DNA of 64,000 bases, taken from the NCBI GenBank assembly GCA_964540515.1, contig CAZIMS010000001.1:62001-126000 (forward strand). The letters run 5' to 3'. Positions within the stretch are counted from its first letter, which is position 1. The number at the start of each line of letters is the position of its first letter. The stretch is from JAOAGA01 sp964540515. Lineage in GTDB: Bacteria > CALINM01. A model generated the notes under the pieces. That model saw only the letters and a list, made by a program, of their open reading frames with translations, was not told the DNA's origin and made no database searches. Both the position numbers and the translations under genes were made by a program. Shown one piece after another: positions 43,381-53,091 of the stretch.

Positions 43381-45615
43381 TTACTTTTTGTAATTACAGT
43401 CTTTGTTGAAACAGTTAAGTGTTATTTGCCCTTTTTGCTTTTTTTCTATCAAAAAGGGATGATTACATTGTGGACATTTTTCATTTATAGGCTTTTGATT
43501 TATTAAAAAATCACATTGAGGATATCTGTTACATCCATAAAAAATTCTGCCCTTTTTTGACTTTCTCTCTACAAGCTCCCCCTCACAGTTTGGACATTTA
43601 ACTCCTGTAGTGATATTTTCTGTGTATTTACAGTTAGGATAATTACTACAGGCTAAAAAGCTGCTGTAGGGGCCTTTCTTTATAACAAGTAATCCCTCAC
43701 ATTTTGGGCATTTTTTATCAGTTTTGTTATCTAAGACAATAATTTTGCCCAGCTTATCTTTAGTAAAGCTTTTTATGTTTTTGCAGTTAGGATAACTACT
43801 ACAGGCTAAAAACTCGCTCCTTCCTTTAGTCTTTATAACCATCTTACTTCCACAGAGCTCACATTCTATGTCTGTCTCTATACCTTTTCTTCTCAAATTT
43901 TCCATAGAAACTTTTGCTTTATTAAGGGTTTCTTCGAACTTTTGATAAAACTCTTTTAAAACCTCTATGCCTTTATTTTTACCTTCTTCAATCATGTCGA
44001 GTTTTTCTTCCATCCTTGCGGTAAACTCCACATCCATAATATCAGGAAAATTTTTTGTCAGTAACTCCGCTACAGTACAACCAAGCTCTGTTGGATAAAA
44101 CTTCCCCTCTGTAAGTTTTACATAATCCTTCTCAAGAAGTGTTGAGATAATAGTTGCATAGGTACTTGGTCTACCAATCCCATCCTCTTCAAGCTCCTTA
44201 ACAAGAGTAGCCTCGGTAAATCTCGGTGGTGGTGATGTGAAATTTTGCTCAGGTATGTATTCAAGAATCTTTAAAGGGCTTTTTTCTTCAATTATAGGGA
44301 GGCTTCCTTCTTTTTCTTCATCATTTTCTTCTTCATCTTTACCATAGACAGTTAAAAAGCCTGCATACTTAAGGGCAAGCCCTTTGGCACGAAAAACAAA
44401 CTTTTCTTCTTTTTTATCAACTATATCATAAATTCTCTGACTGTATATAACTGGTCTCATCTGAGAGGCAAGGAACCTATTAAAAATCATTTTATATAGA
44501 AGATACTGCTCCTTTGTTAGATACTCCTTTATTAAATCTGGCTCAAGCTCAAGATTAGTAGGTCTTATACATTCATGGGCCTCTTGGGCCTGCTTCTTTC
44601 CCTCAAACTGCCTTGGCTTATCAGAAAGAAAGTCTTTACCGTATTTTTTGGCAATAAACTCTCTCGCGCTATCAATAGCTTCCTTAGAGATTCTTGGGGA
44701 GTCTGTTCTCATATAAGTTATTAGTCCCTGTCTACCTAAGTTGCCTAAGTCAATGCCTTCATATAACATCTGGGCTATCATCATTGTCTTTTTAGTACTA
44801 AATCTGAGCCTCTTTACAGCATCTTGTTGAAGGGTGCTTGTTATGAAAGGTTCGGAAGGATTTTTTGTCTTTTCTTTTTCTACTATAGACTTAAGGTAAT
44901 AGTCTCTTCCTTTTAATAACTCAAGAATCTTATCTACTTCCTCATTGTTTTTAAGATCTATCTTTCTACCATCTATCTCTTCTAACTTAGCTCTAACCTT
45001 TTTATCCTCTTTGGTAGGACTTACAAAATCAGCCTTTATATACCAATATTCTTCTGGTACAAAGTTTTTTATCTCCTTTTCTCTTTTGCAAATTATAAGA
45101 AGAGCTACGGACTGAACTCTCCCTGCAGAAAGTCCTGATTTCACTCTATACCATAAGAGAGGGCTAATTTTATATCCTACGAGTCTATCTAGTATTCTTC
45201 TTGATTTTTGGGCATCATACTTTTTCTCGTCAAGATCTGCTGGATTTTCAAAGGATTTTACTATGGCATGTTTTGTGATCTCGTAAAAAATGACTCTTTT
45301 AATATTTTTTTTTAGTTCTTCTAATTCTTCTTTGATGTGAAAGGCTATGGCCTCGCCTTCTCTGTCAGGGTCTGAGGCTATATATATGTAATCAGAATCT
45401 TTTGCCTCTTTTTTAATCTCTGAAACTACCTTTTTTGCCTTCGAAGTTAGCTCGTATATGGGCTCAAAATCTTTATCCACCTTAACACCAAGGTATTTTT
45501 CTGGCAAATCTTTAATGTGCCCATATGTAGCGAGTACTTTGTAATTTTTGCCTAAATATTTCTCAATAGTCTTAGCCTTTGCTGGTGACTCAACAAGGAC
45601 TAGACTTTTTGACAT
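43381..45615 (-). CDS. topA: DNA topoisomerase I
   Basis: A 744-residue type IA topoisomerase. The Toprim start is KSLVLVESPAKAKTIEKYLG, with DPDREGEAIAFHI; the active-site tyrosine is in GLITYMRTDSPRIS. Four C-terminal zinc-finger-like repeats follow, for example CELCGSKM...CSSYPNC and CPKCEGLL...CSNYPNC. The frame extends to a TTG at 45624; the ATG at 45615 with AAGGA upstream and 2 bases after the smg stop is preferred. Confidence 0.96.
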   Translation of the reverse strand: MSKSLVLVESPAKAKTIEKYLGKNYKVLATYGHIKDLPEKYLGVKVDKDFEPIYELTSKAKKVVSEIKKEAKDSDYIYIASDPDREGEAIAFHIKEELEELKKNIKRVIFYEITKHAIVKSFENPADLDEKKYDAQKSRRILDRLVGYKISPLLWYRVKSGLSAGRVQSVALLIICKREKEIKNFVPEEYWYIKADFVSPTKEDKKVRAKLEEIDGRKIDLKNNEEVDKILELLKGRDYYLKSIVEKEKTKNPSEPFITSTLQQDAVKRLRFSTKKTMMIAQMLYEGIDLGNLGRQGLITYMRTDSPRISKEAIDSAREFIAKKYGKDFLSDKPRQFEGKKQAQEAHECIRPTNLELEPDLIKEYLTKEQYLLYKMIFNRFLASQMRPVIYSQRIYDIVDKKEEKFVFRAKGLALKYAGFLTVYGKDEEENDEEKEGSLPIIEEKSPLKILEYIPEQNFTSPPPRFTEATLVKELEEDGIGRPSTYATIISTLLEKDYVKLTEGKFYPTELGCTVAELLTKNFPDIMDVEFTARMEEKLDMIEEGKNKGIEVLKEFYQKFEETLNKAKVSMENLRRKGIETDIECELCGSKMVIKTKGRSEFLACSSYPNCKNIKSFTKDKLGKIIVLDNKTDKKCPKCEGLLVIKKGPYSSFLACSNYPNCKYTENITTGVKCPNCEGELVERKSKKGRIFYGCNRYPQCDFLINQKPINEKCPQCNHPFLIEKKQKGQITLNCFNKDCNYKK

Positions 45616-45617
45616 AA

Positions 45618-46052
45618 TTAACAATCCTTATTGTTAGAATAGGCATTGAAGTTTGCTCTTGCCTCCTTAGCCAGATCCAATTTGATATATTTGAGCTCAC
45701 GGTTGATGCTTATAAGTTTATGCAAGTCTATCTCATTATAGTCTTTTAGTAAACAGTAACTTAGCAAGTCTTGGTAATAGTCGTAATCAATCAAACCTCT
45801 TTCAAAGGACTCATTCAGATATGTATAGGCATCATCTTTGATTTTAATGGATTTAAAGTTTTTACTTAACTCAAAGAAGCTATCCATCTCTCTCACCTGT
45901 TGATATGTTTCAATCCATGTTATTGCTTCCTCTATCTCTTCTTGATCATAACCTTCTGTAATCAGATCTTCCATAATTGTATAGACAACTTCTGGCGCAT
46001 CTGACAACCTTTCTTCAATAATCTCAATAATCTCTAAAATCCTATTGTTCAT
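45618..46052 (-). CDS. smg: Smg/DUF494 family protein
   Basis: A 144-residue, acidic, mostly helical protein. The N-terminal pattern (DLITEGYDQEEIEEAITWIE) resembles Smg, and the position between dprA and topA is the conserved location of smg in proteobacteria. The function of Smg is not known. The call rests on context plus partial similarity. Confidence 0.75.
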   Translation of the reverse strand: MNNRILEIIEIIEERLSDAPEVVYTIMEDLITEGYDQEEIEEAITWIETYQQVREMDSFFELSKNFKSIKIKDDAYTYLNESFERGLIDYDYYQDLLSYCLLKDYNEIDLHKLISINRELKYIKLDLAKEARANFNAYSNNKDC

Positions 46053-46061
46053 CTAGTCTCC

Positions 46062-47102
46062 TCAAATTTTAATATAAAGCTTACCAGGTAGCTCTTTTAT
46101 AAGTCCCTTTAATTCTAAATTAAGCAAGAAGTTTGCCAGTGTTGGCGGTCCTATGTCAAGAGAAAAACACAATTTCTCAATATTAACAGGAGCTTCTTGC
46201 AGGAGGGAGAGAATCTTTTTTTCTTCTTCAGAAAGCACTATCTCCTTTTTTCTTTTATTATTAATATTTTTAGCAAGGTGTGGAAAAATCTCATCAATAA
46301 CATCCTTTCCAGAAGTAACAATCTTTGCACCTACTTTTATCAAGTAGTTATTGCCCTCACTATTCTTGTCAAGTGGAGTCCTTGGAAAGGTATAGACATC
46401 TCTATTTTGGTCGGCTGCATATCTAGCAGTTATAAGGCTTCCACTTTTTTCTCCTGCCTCAACTACAACTACTGCCTTAGAAAGTCCGCTAATGATTCTA
46501 TTTCTTTTGGGGAAATTATAGGGTAATGGTTTAACGCCCAAGGGCTGTTCCGTAAACACTACAGCCTTCTCTTTTATTTTGCCAAATAGTGATCTATTAT
46601 CTGAGGGATATATAACATCTATCCCCGAACCTAAAACTGCAATGGTCCTTAATCCTCTTTTTAATGCCTCCCTATGTGCAATAGTGTCAACACCAATGGC
46701 AAGGCCTGAAACTATTGTAATATTGCTATCCTGTAAATCTTTTATCAAAATCTCAGTTAGTATCTTCCCTCGCTCTGAGATATTTCTTGAACCTACTACC
46801 GCTAAGGCTTCTTTATCTTCTTCCTTATACTCTCCGACTGCATACAAAATGGGGGGAGCATTATAAATATTTTTTAGTGGAGATGGGTACTTTTCATCAA
46901 AAATAGAGATGGCCATACCATCCAAATTTTTTAGCCTATGTAACTTTTTTTTCCCTTCTTCAATATCATCTTTCTTTGCCCTATTAACTATGTATTTTTC
47001 TACATCTTCTATATCTTTTGCCATAACAAAAAGCTTGTAAAGTTCTGATTCTTTTAGCAATAAACCACAAAGTATATATATAAGCTCTTTCTCTTTACAC
47101 AT
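46062..47102 (-). CDS. dprA: DNA-processing protein DprA
   Basis: A 346-residue protein loading RecA on incoming single-stranded DNA during natural transformation. Core motifs: YPSPLKNIYNAPPILYAVG, VVGSRNISERG, VSGLAIGVDTIAHREAL, TIAVLGSGIDVIYPSDNR and GEKSGSLITARYAADQNRDV. A C-terminal winged-helix region follows (EEKKILSLLQEAPVNIEKL). It heads the dprA-smg-topA-rsmI-selA gene string. Its ATG faces the plus-strand efflux region. Confidence 0.95.
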   Translation of the reverse strand: MCKEKELIYILCGLLLKESELYKLFVMAKDIEDVEKYIVNRAKKDDIEEGKKKLHRLKNLDGMAISIFDEKYPSPLKNIYNAPPILYAVGEYKEEDKEALAVVGSRNISERGKILTEILIKDLQDSNITIVSGLAIGVDTIAHREALKRGLRTIAVLGSGIDVIYPSDNRSLFGKIKEKAVVFTEQPLGVKPLPYNFPKRNRIISGLSKAVVVVEAGEKSGSLITARYAADQNRDVYTFPRTPLDKNSEGNNYLIKVGAKIVTSGKDVIDEIFPHLAKNINNKRKKEIVLSEEEKKILSLLQEAPVNIEKLCFSLDIGPPTLANFLLNLELKGLIKELPGKLYIKI

Positions 47103-47176
47103 ACTGCCATATTTGTTAGCATTATAAATATAAATTAGTCAAGTAAAATAGGTTTATTAAATTGTGAGGTTTTCTT

Positions 47177-47374
47177 ATGAAAAAGATTACTTCTTTTATC
47201 TGCCTTATTTTAATAGCTATAACTATTAAGTTTTCCTACGACTCTAAAAAGGGTTACTATTACACAATTCAAGGAGATAACCCTGAAGAAATTATTGAAG
47301 CTGATTTAAAAATTAAAAACTATATAAGAAAAGGTATAGTCCCAAATATCAAAAAAGATGAAAAAACAAAATAG
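47177..47374 (+). CDS. Small secreted or membrane-anchored protein of unknown function
   Basis: A 65-residue protein with an N-terminal hydrophobic segment (KKITSFICLILIAITIKF) followed by a polar tail (GYYYTIQGDNPEEIIEADLK). No family recognised. A GTGAGG site lies 8 bases before the ATG. It ends three bases before the -35 box of the efflux operon, so it is probably a separate transcript. It could be a spurious frame, though the signal-like start argues for a real gene. Confidence 0.5.
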   Translation: MKKITSFICLILIAITIKFSYDSKKGYYYTIQGDNPEEIIEADLKIKNYIRKGIVPNIKKDEKTK

Positions 47375-47376
47375 GC

Positions 47377-47405
47377 TTGACAATAAACTGACCAGTCAGT
47401 ATACT
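47377..47405 (+). promoter_or_regulatory. Efflux operon promoter with embedded palindromic operator
   Basis: A perfect TTGACA (47377-47382), a 17-base spacer and TATACT (47400-47405). The spacer and first -10 base contain ACTGAC-CA-GTCAGT (47387-47400), a perfect 6-bp inverted repeat around CA, of the kind bound by TetR-family repressors. Binding would block RNA polymerase. No regulator gene is adjacent. Confidence 0.75.
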
Positions 47406-47411
47406 AATAGA

Positions 47412-48674
47412 GTGTTTAAAAGGTTTTTCTTAGTCATTTTAATATTTTTTATAACCCTATCAGAAGCCCGCACAATAACTTTAAATGAGGCCATAGAGTT
47501 AGCAATAAAAAATTACAACCCCTTAGTCGAGCAAGAGCATAGAAAGGCAGCTCAGTTTTTTAGATATAAGGCATCCCTCGATCCATACTACCCATCCTTA
47601 GACTTATCTCTTGGATATAGCAACTACTTAGATTCACAGCTTAATCCCTCTGTTGATGACAAAAGTTACTACTCAGGTTCCTTGTCTCTTGGTTATAAAT
47701 TATTTGATGCCAAGAGGGCTCCTCAAAAAAATAGTCAAAGACTTGTATACCTTACAGAGTCATACCAAACTGACTTATTAAAAAATGAACTCATAAAGCT
47801 CATAAAGGACCTATACTTTAAAGTCATCAATGATAAAGAGGTTTTTAAAATTAGAGAAGAAACTTTAAAAATTGCAGAGAATACCTATAATTTAGCATTG
47901 GCAAAGTATGAAGTAGGTATAGCAAAGATATCAGAGGTATCGCAGGCACGAGTCAGCTTAGAAAACACAAGGCTTGAGCTAATCAACTCAAAAAACTCTT
48001 TGCAAAAATCATTGGCTGATTTATCAAGTATTATAGGAATTAATATTACCGATAAAGACATAAATGACTCTTTCGTCTTTTTTACTATCCCAATTAATGA
48101 AGAAGAGCTTAAAAATATAGCCTTTGAAAGAAGGGTTGAGTTAGTAAAAGAGGCTATACAAGAGAAAAGATTGGAAGAGGAGAGAAAATTAGTTAGGGCT
48201 GATTTTTTTCCCAATATTAATGCCTCAATTAACTACAGAAGATTTGATGATAAGTTTTTTCCTTCACCCAATGAAACAGTATTTTCCTTAACATTAACAT
48301 ATAATCTATTCTCAGGCATGGGCAAGATGTATCGTTACTCAGCCTATCAAGAGGAGATCTCTGCACAAAAAAAGAGAACAGATGAGACCAAAAGAAACAT
48401 ATCCTTAGAGATTAGAAAGTCAATTATAGATCTTAATGGAGCATACGAAAAACTTAAGATAGCAGAGGAAATTTTTAATACGGCTCAAAAAACTTATGAA
48501 CAGATCTTTGAAGAGTATCGAATAGGTAAGGGGGAGCTGATTAATCTTTTACAAGCAGAAACAGCCTTAACAAATTCAAAGATTCAAAAAGTAAATGCCT
48601 TTTTAAATCTTTATCTAACAAAAAATTCTTTAGAAAAATCTTTAGGAATCAGAGATATAGAGGAGATTAGATGA
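47412..48674 (+). CDS. tolC: TolC-family outer-membrane efflux protein
   Basis: A 420-residue outer-membrane factor. After the signal peptide FKRFFLVILIFFITLSEA the mature part has two repeated halves with long helices (LNEAIELAIKNYNPLVEQEH; KYEVGIAKISEVSQARVSLE; EYRIGKGELINLLQAETALT), the TolC pattern. The open frame begins at 47358, but that stretch contains the -35 and -10 boxes, so the start must be downstream. The GTG at 47412 gives a clean signal peptide and lies 6 bases after the -10 box, suggesting a leaderless message. It overlaps macA by 4 bases. Confidence 0.88.
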   Translation: MFKRFFLVILIFFITLSEARTITLNEAIELAIKNYNPLVEQEHRKAAQFFRYKASLDPYYPSLDLSLGYSNYLDSQLNPSVDDKSYYSGSLSLGYKLFDAKRAPQKNSQRLVYLTESYQTDLLKNELIKLIKDLYFKVINDKEVFKIREETLKIAENTYNLALAKYEVGIAKISEVSQARVSLENTRLELINSKNSLQKSLADLSSIIGINITDKDINDSFVFFTIPINEEELKNIAFERRVELVKEAIQEKRLEEERKLVRADFFPNINASINYRRFDDKFFPSPNETVFSLTLTYNLFSGMGKMYRYSAYQEEISAQKKRTDETKRNISLEIRKSIIDLNGAYEKLKIAEEIFNTAQKTYEQIFEEYRIGKGELINLLQAETALTNSKIQKVNAFLNLYLTKNSLEKSLGIRDIEEIR

Positions 48675-49909
48675 AAAAATTTTTCATTATTTTCATAGTC
48701 ATATTATTAATTTCTGCTGCTATTGGTGGCTATTTCTTTTACAAGAAAAAAAACAAGAAGGATATAACTTATAAAAAGGAAACGGTTACACGAGGTTCAA
48801 TCACCCGAACAATTAAAGAAACAGGAATTATCAAGCCTCAGGTTGGTGCCCTTGTAAAAGTTGGGACAAGAGCCACAGGTACGCTTACTAAACTCAACTT
48901 TCAAGTAGGAAGCAAGGTAAAGAAAGGAGACCTTATTGCCATAATAGATGACAGGCAGATATTAGCAGAGATAGAGAGTGCTAAGGCACAATTATTTACC
49001 GCCGAGAGTAATCTAAGACTCGTTGAAGATACTTACCCTCTGAAAATAAAAGAACAGGAAGCTTCCATAAAAAGTATTAAAGCCCAGCTTGAATATGCAA
49101 AAACCAATCAAAAAAGAACAGAAGAGCTCTTTAAGAGAGGTTTCGCTACACAAGACGAGTTAGACAGAAATGTAAGAGAGATTAATGTCTTAGCCGCTAA
49201 TCTTGAACAATCAGAAAAAACTTTAGAGAGGTTAAAGGAAGAGTTTAAAAAACAGATTGAGATATCTAAGGCTAATGTTGAACAGGCTAAGGCAAGACTC
49301 AAAAATTTAGAGATTAATCTAAGTTATACAAGAATTTACTCTCCTACCTCTGGCATAGTCTCACAGGTAGCTACTCAAGAGGGTGAAACAGTAGTAGCTG
49401 GACTTTCGGCACCTAACCTTATTACTATACTAAACCCAGAAAGACTTGAGATATGGACATACATAGATGAAACAAACATAGGCAGGATAAGGGTAAATCA
49501 AGAAGTAGAGTTTACTGTAGATGCTTACAAGGACAAAAAGTTTAAGGGCAAGATTGATGACATATATCCTCAACCCGAGATAAGAGAGAATATAGTGTAC
49601 TATCTTTCTATTGTTAAGATTAAGCCAGAAGATGCTATCTTATTAAAACCTGATATGACAGCACACGTAAAGATATTCACTGAGACAAAGAACAATGTCT
49701 TGCTTATACCAAATGAGGCAGTTAAGTTTGAAGGTGGTGATTATGTAGTCTATTATGGTGACGAGAAAAAGCCTTCCACAAAAAAGATTAAGGTAGGCAT
49801 TCGAGATGAGAATAACACTGAAGTTATAGAAGGTCTTACAGAAGGAGATGTTATCCTTTTTGAAAATCTAAACAAGACGGCCGATAAAAGACCAAACAAA
49901 AAGCCATGA
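48671..49909 (+). CDS. macA: Periplasmic adaptor (MacA/HlyD family) of the efflux pump
   Basis: A 412-residue membrane fusion protein. An N-terminal anchor (FFIIFIVILLISAAIGGYFF) is followed by a lipoyl half (VGTRATGTLTKLNFQVGSKV), a long coiled-coil hairpin (about 95-205), the second lipoyl half (YSPTSGIVSQVATQEGETVV) and the beta-barrel domain. It bridges the inner-membrane ABC transporter and TolC. It overlaps its neighbours on both sides by 4 bases. Confidence 0.9.
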   Translation: MKKFFIIFIVILLISAAIGGYFFYKKKNKKDITYKKETVTRGSITRTIKETGIIKPQVGALVKVGTRATGTLTKLNFQVGSKVKKGDLIAIIDDRQILAEIESAKAQLFTAESNLRLVEDTYPLKIKEQEASIKSIKAQLEYAKTNQKRTEELFKRGFATQDELDRNVREINVLAANLEQSEKTLERLKEEFKKQIEISKANVEQAKARLKNLEINLSYTRIYSPTSGIVSQVATQEGETVVAGLSAPNLITILNPERLEIWTYIDETNIGRIRVNQEVEFTVDAYKDKKFKGKIDDIYPQPEIRENIVYYLSIVKIKPEDAILLKPDMTAHVKIFTETKNNVLLIPNEAVKFEGGDYVVYYGDEKKPSTKKIKVGIRDENNTEVIEGLTEGDVILFENLNKTADKRPNKKP

Positions 49910-50574
49910 AAGAACTAATTAAGCTAATAGATATAAAAAAGAGCTTCCTAATAGATAGCAAAAATATTGAAGTTCTTAAAGGCATAAATCTAACTATCTA
50001 TGAAGGTGATTTTGTAGCCATCATTGGCACCTCGGGTTCTGGTAAGTCAACTCTTATGAATATTATAGGATGTATGGATAGGCCTTCCTCTGGTCAGTAC
50101 TTTCTTTCTGGTAAAGATGTACTATCACTTAATGATGATGAACTTTCCTACTTAAGAAATGAGTTTATTGGCTTTGTTTTTCAACAGTTTCACTTAATAC
50201 CTTACGCAAAGGCTATCGAAAATGTTATTCTGCCTACAATTTACTCGAGGCAGCAGCAAAAAAATGTTAAACAAAGAGCAATGGAACTCCTTAAAATGGT
50301 CAACATAGACCACCGGATAAATAGTAAACCTAACCAGCTTTCTGGTGGTGAACAACAAAGAGTTGCCATAGCGAGGGCTTTGATAAACAACCCTCAGATT
50401 ATTCTTGCTGATGAGCCAACAGGGGCTTTAGACAGCAAAACATCAAGTGAGATAATGGATATATTTACCAAACTGAACAATCAAGGTAAGACAATAATAA
50501 TTATTACTCACGAGAAAGAGATAGCAGAAAGGTGCAAAAAAATCATAAAGATTAATGATGGACTTCTTGTTTAG
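49906..50574 (+). CDS. macB: MacB-type ABC transporter ATP-binding protein
   Basis: A 222-residue ABC ATPase of the MacB/LolD group. Walker A GTSGSGKST near residue 43, Q-loop FVFQQFHLIP, signature LSGGEQQRVAIARAL, Walker B ILADEPTGALDS. In E. coli MacB the ATPase and permease are fused; here the permeases are separate genes. It overlaps the first permease by 20 bases. Confidence 0.92.
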   Translation: MKELIKLIDIKKSFLIDSKNIEVLKGINLTIYEGDFVAIIGTSGSGKSTLMNIIGCMDRPSSGQYFLSGKDVLSLNDDELSYLRNEFIGFVFQQFHLIPYAKAIENVILPTIYSRQQQKNVKQRAMELLKMVNIDHRINSKPNQLSGGEQQRVAIARALINNPQIILADEPTGALDSKTSSEIMDIFTKLNNQGKTIIIITHEKEIAERCKKIIKINDGLLV

Positions 50575-51787
50575 ATTTTACAAACTTAATATCCTTAAGC
50601 AAGTCTTTAAAGCTATTATCAGTTCACCCTTACAAAGTTTTTTTTGTCTCTCAGGCATTTCAGTAGGTATTGTTTCAATAACCCTAATAATAGCCTCTAT
50701 CGATGGCGCTAACAGAAGAGCAAATCAGCTTATGAGTGACTTTGGCCCTGACTCTATATTAATTTTCAGCGGGACAGAGAGGATGCGTGCCGCACGAATT
50801 AGAATAAGTACCCTTACCCTTGAAGATATGGAAGAGATAAAAAACAAGATATCGGGCTGTTATGAAACTATACCAATGATTTCAAGAATTAATACGTCTG
50901 TTGCCTATGAAGATAATAAATGGCAGACCTTTCTAGTGGGCAGTACTATTGGTTATTTCACATCCTGGGGGTGGAGAATTAAGGCTGGCTCAAGCTATAC
51001 AGAAAAAGATATAGAAGAGGCTGCTATGGTCACAGTTATAGGAAATGATATTTGTGATAAGCTCTTTAATGGCGATACTAACAAAGCCATAGGGGAGACT
51101 ATTCTTGTAAATAAAAAACCTGTTACCATAATAGGTGTTATGAAAGAGAGAGGAGCAGGATTTGGAAATATGAGGTTAGATGATAGAATTATTATGCCCT
51201 ATACAGCAGTAATGAAAAGATTTTTAAACGAAAGAAAGTATATAACAGCTATAAGGGCAAGATTTTATGGTGATTTAGATACCGCTATAAATAATGTTAA
51301 AAAACTTCTGAGGCATAGACATAACTTAAAAGATGATCAACCAGATGATTTTACTATACGTACCGCCGACGATGTAAAAAAGTTTTTAAGCGTTATTCAA
51401 GGCACTTTGATACTCTTTTTAGGTATTACAGCAAGTATCACTCTTATAATTGGTGGCTTTGTAATGACTAATCTTTTTATGATAGCTGTTCAAGATCGCA
51501 AGAAGGAGATAGGAATTAAAAGAGCTTTCGGTGCGAGAAAGTTTGATATTATCTTACAATTTCTATTAGAGTCTGTCACACTTGCTTTAATAGGTAGTAT
51601 TTTAGGCCTTCTTTTGGGCCTTCTATCAGGTACACTCATTACAAAATTTACAAGTATACCTATTATGTTTTCATATAAAGTTTTCTGGATTAGTGCTATA
51701 GTCTCTATAATAGTAGGTGTATTATCGGGGATTATACCTGCAAAGCGGGCAGCAGAGCTTGACCCTATAGAGGCAATAAGGTCTTAA
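50555..51787 (+). CDS. MacB-type ABC permease, first copy
   Basis: A 410-residue FtsX/MacB-like permease: one N-terminal helix (FFCLSGISVGIVSITLIIAS), a large periplasmic domain (about 60-270) and three C-terminal helices with the FtsX motif DRKKEIGIKRAFGARKFDII and ending PAKRAAELDPIEAIRS. It is paired with a second, diverged permease immediately downstream, so the transporter may be a heterodimer. Confidence 0.9.
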   Translation: MMDFLFRFYKLNILKQVFKAIISSPLQSFFCLSGISVGIVSITLIIASIDGANRRANQLMSDFGPDSILIFSGTERMRAARIRISTLTLEDMEEIKNKISGCYETIPMISRINTSVAYEDNKWQTFLVGSTIGYFTSWGWRIKAGSSYTEKDIEEAAMVTVIGNDICDKLFNGDTNKAIGETILVNKKPVTIIGVMKERGAGFGNMRLDDRIIMPYTAVMKRFLNERKYITAIRARFYGDLDTAINNVKKLLRHRHNLKDDQPDDFTIRTADDVKKFLSVIQGTLILFLGITASITLIIGGFVMTNLFMIAVQDRKKEIGIKRAFGARKFDIILQFLLESVTLALIGSILGLLLGLLSGTLITKFTSIPIMFSYKVFWISAIVSIIVGVLSGIIPAKRAAELDPIEAIRS

Positions 51788-51788
51788 T

Positions 51789-53009
51789 ATGCTCAAAAAG
51801 ATCAAAGTAAATATTATTCTTTCTTTGCGTAATCTATATATTCACAAATTAAGGGCTTTTCTCTCAATACTTGGCATTACCTTTGGTACCCTCTCACTTG
51901 TTATTGTTGGCAATATTACAAAAATGATGGAAAAAAAGGTAGAGATTGAAGCCGAAAATTTTGGTAAAAATTTGGTCATTATTAGAGCCGGAGTGTTACA
52001 AGTTGCAGGTAGGGCTCAAAGCTTTACTACCTCAAAGAACTTAAAAGTTACTGATGCCTTAGATATTAAAGACAAACTACCTTATATTACAGATGCAACT
52101 CCTGTATTTGATAGATCTTTTCCTGTTAGATATGGTGAGACTACTGTAATAGCTAACGTGTTAGGTGTGTTAGAGAACTACCCTAATATTAGAAAGACAG
52201 AGCTTACCAGAGGAAGATTTTTTTCTAAAGAGGAGGTGGAAAATAGAGATAAAGTAGCCATTATTGGTTATAAGATTTACGAAAGTTTTTTTAAAGATGA
52301 GAATCCCATAGGAAAGATTTTGTTGTTATACAGATCTCCTGTGGAGGTAATTGGAGTACTTAGGCCAATGGGCGTTGACCTTTCTGGAAATGATCAAGAT
52401 AATCAGATAATCGTCCCCTTATCAACAATGACGAGACGTTTTTTGAATGTTGACTACTTAACCAATATTTATGCCCAAACACAACAAGAAGAGCAGCTAA
52501 AAACAGCTAAAGAAGATATACGCAAACTACTAAGGGATAATCACAAGCTTAAAAAAGGCGATAAGGATGACTTTTTTATCCAGACAATATCAGATATTGC
52601 AACTATTAAAAGTGATGCCGTAAACCTCGTTAATGATTTAGGCAACACTTCTTCATTTCTATCTTTTGGTATAGGTGGGCTTGGTATCCTTGCCATTATG
52701 ATTTTAACCGTTTCTGAGAGAAAAAAGGAGATTGGCATTAGAAGAGCCTGTGGTGCTACTAAGAAAGATATAATTTATCAGTTTCTCTTTGAAACACTCT
52801 TTCTGACAACAATAGGTACATTACTTGGCCTTTTTATAGCAAACCTAATAACTGTCATTATTAGTTTTGTTGGTAAGTTTCCTCTAAAGTTCTCATTAAT
52901 AAGTTTCGTTTATACGATAGGGTTATCTTTTCTATTTGGATTCTTTGCTGGTATTTATCCAGCAAAAAAGGCTGCCGAGGTAGACCCTATAAAAGTACTA
53001 AACAGCTAA
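51789..53009 (+). CDS. MacB-type ABC permease, second copy
   Basis: A 406-residue FtsX/MacB-like permease with the same plan: N-terminal helix (HKLRAFLSILGITFGTLSLV), periplasmic domain and C-terminal helices with ERKKEIGIRRACGATKKDII and PAKKAAEVDPIKVLNS. It starts one base after the first permease stop. The periplasmic domains of the two differ considerably, consistent with distinct roles in a heterodimer. A terminator follows at 53047. Confidence 0.9.
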   Translation: MLKKIKVNIILSLRNLYIHKLRAFLSILGITFGTLSLVIVGNITKMMEKKVEIEAENFGKNLVIIRAGVLQVAGRAQSFTTSKNLKVTDALDIKDKLPYITDATPVFDRSFPVRYGETTVIANVLGVLENYPNIRKTELTRGRFFSKEEVENRDKVAIIGYKIYESFFKDENPIGKILLLYRSPVEVIGVLRPMGVDLSGNDQDNQIIVPLSTMTRRFLNVDYLTNIYAQTQQEEQLKTAKEDIRKLLRDNHKLKKGDKDDFFIQTISDIATIKSDAVNLVNDLGNTSSFLSFGIGGLGILAIMILTVSERKKEIGIRRACGATKKDIIYQFLFETLFLTTIGTLLGLFIANLITVIISFVGKFPLKFSLISFVYTIGLSFLFGFFAGIYPAKKAAEVDPIKVLNS

Positions 53010-53046
53010 TAAAAAATCCTAATACAACATTATGATTTAAAAAAAA

Positions 53047-53066
53047 GGGCGTTCCTATGAACGCCC
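53047..53066. terminator. Bidirectional terminator between the efflux operon and hppA
   Basis: GGGCGTTC-CTAT-GAACGCCC forms a perfect 8-bp stem with a 4-base loop. It is followed by TCTTTT on the plus strand and flanked by a run of A upstream, which gives a T run on the minus strand. It can stop both the efflux operon and hppA. Confidence 0.9.
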
Positions 53067-53091
53067 TCTTTTGAATTATATTTGTAACGAT

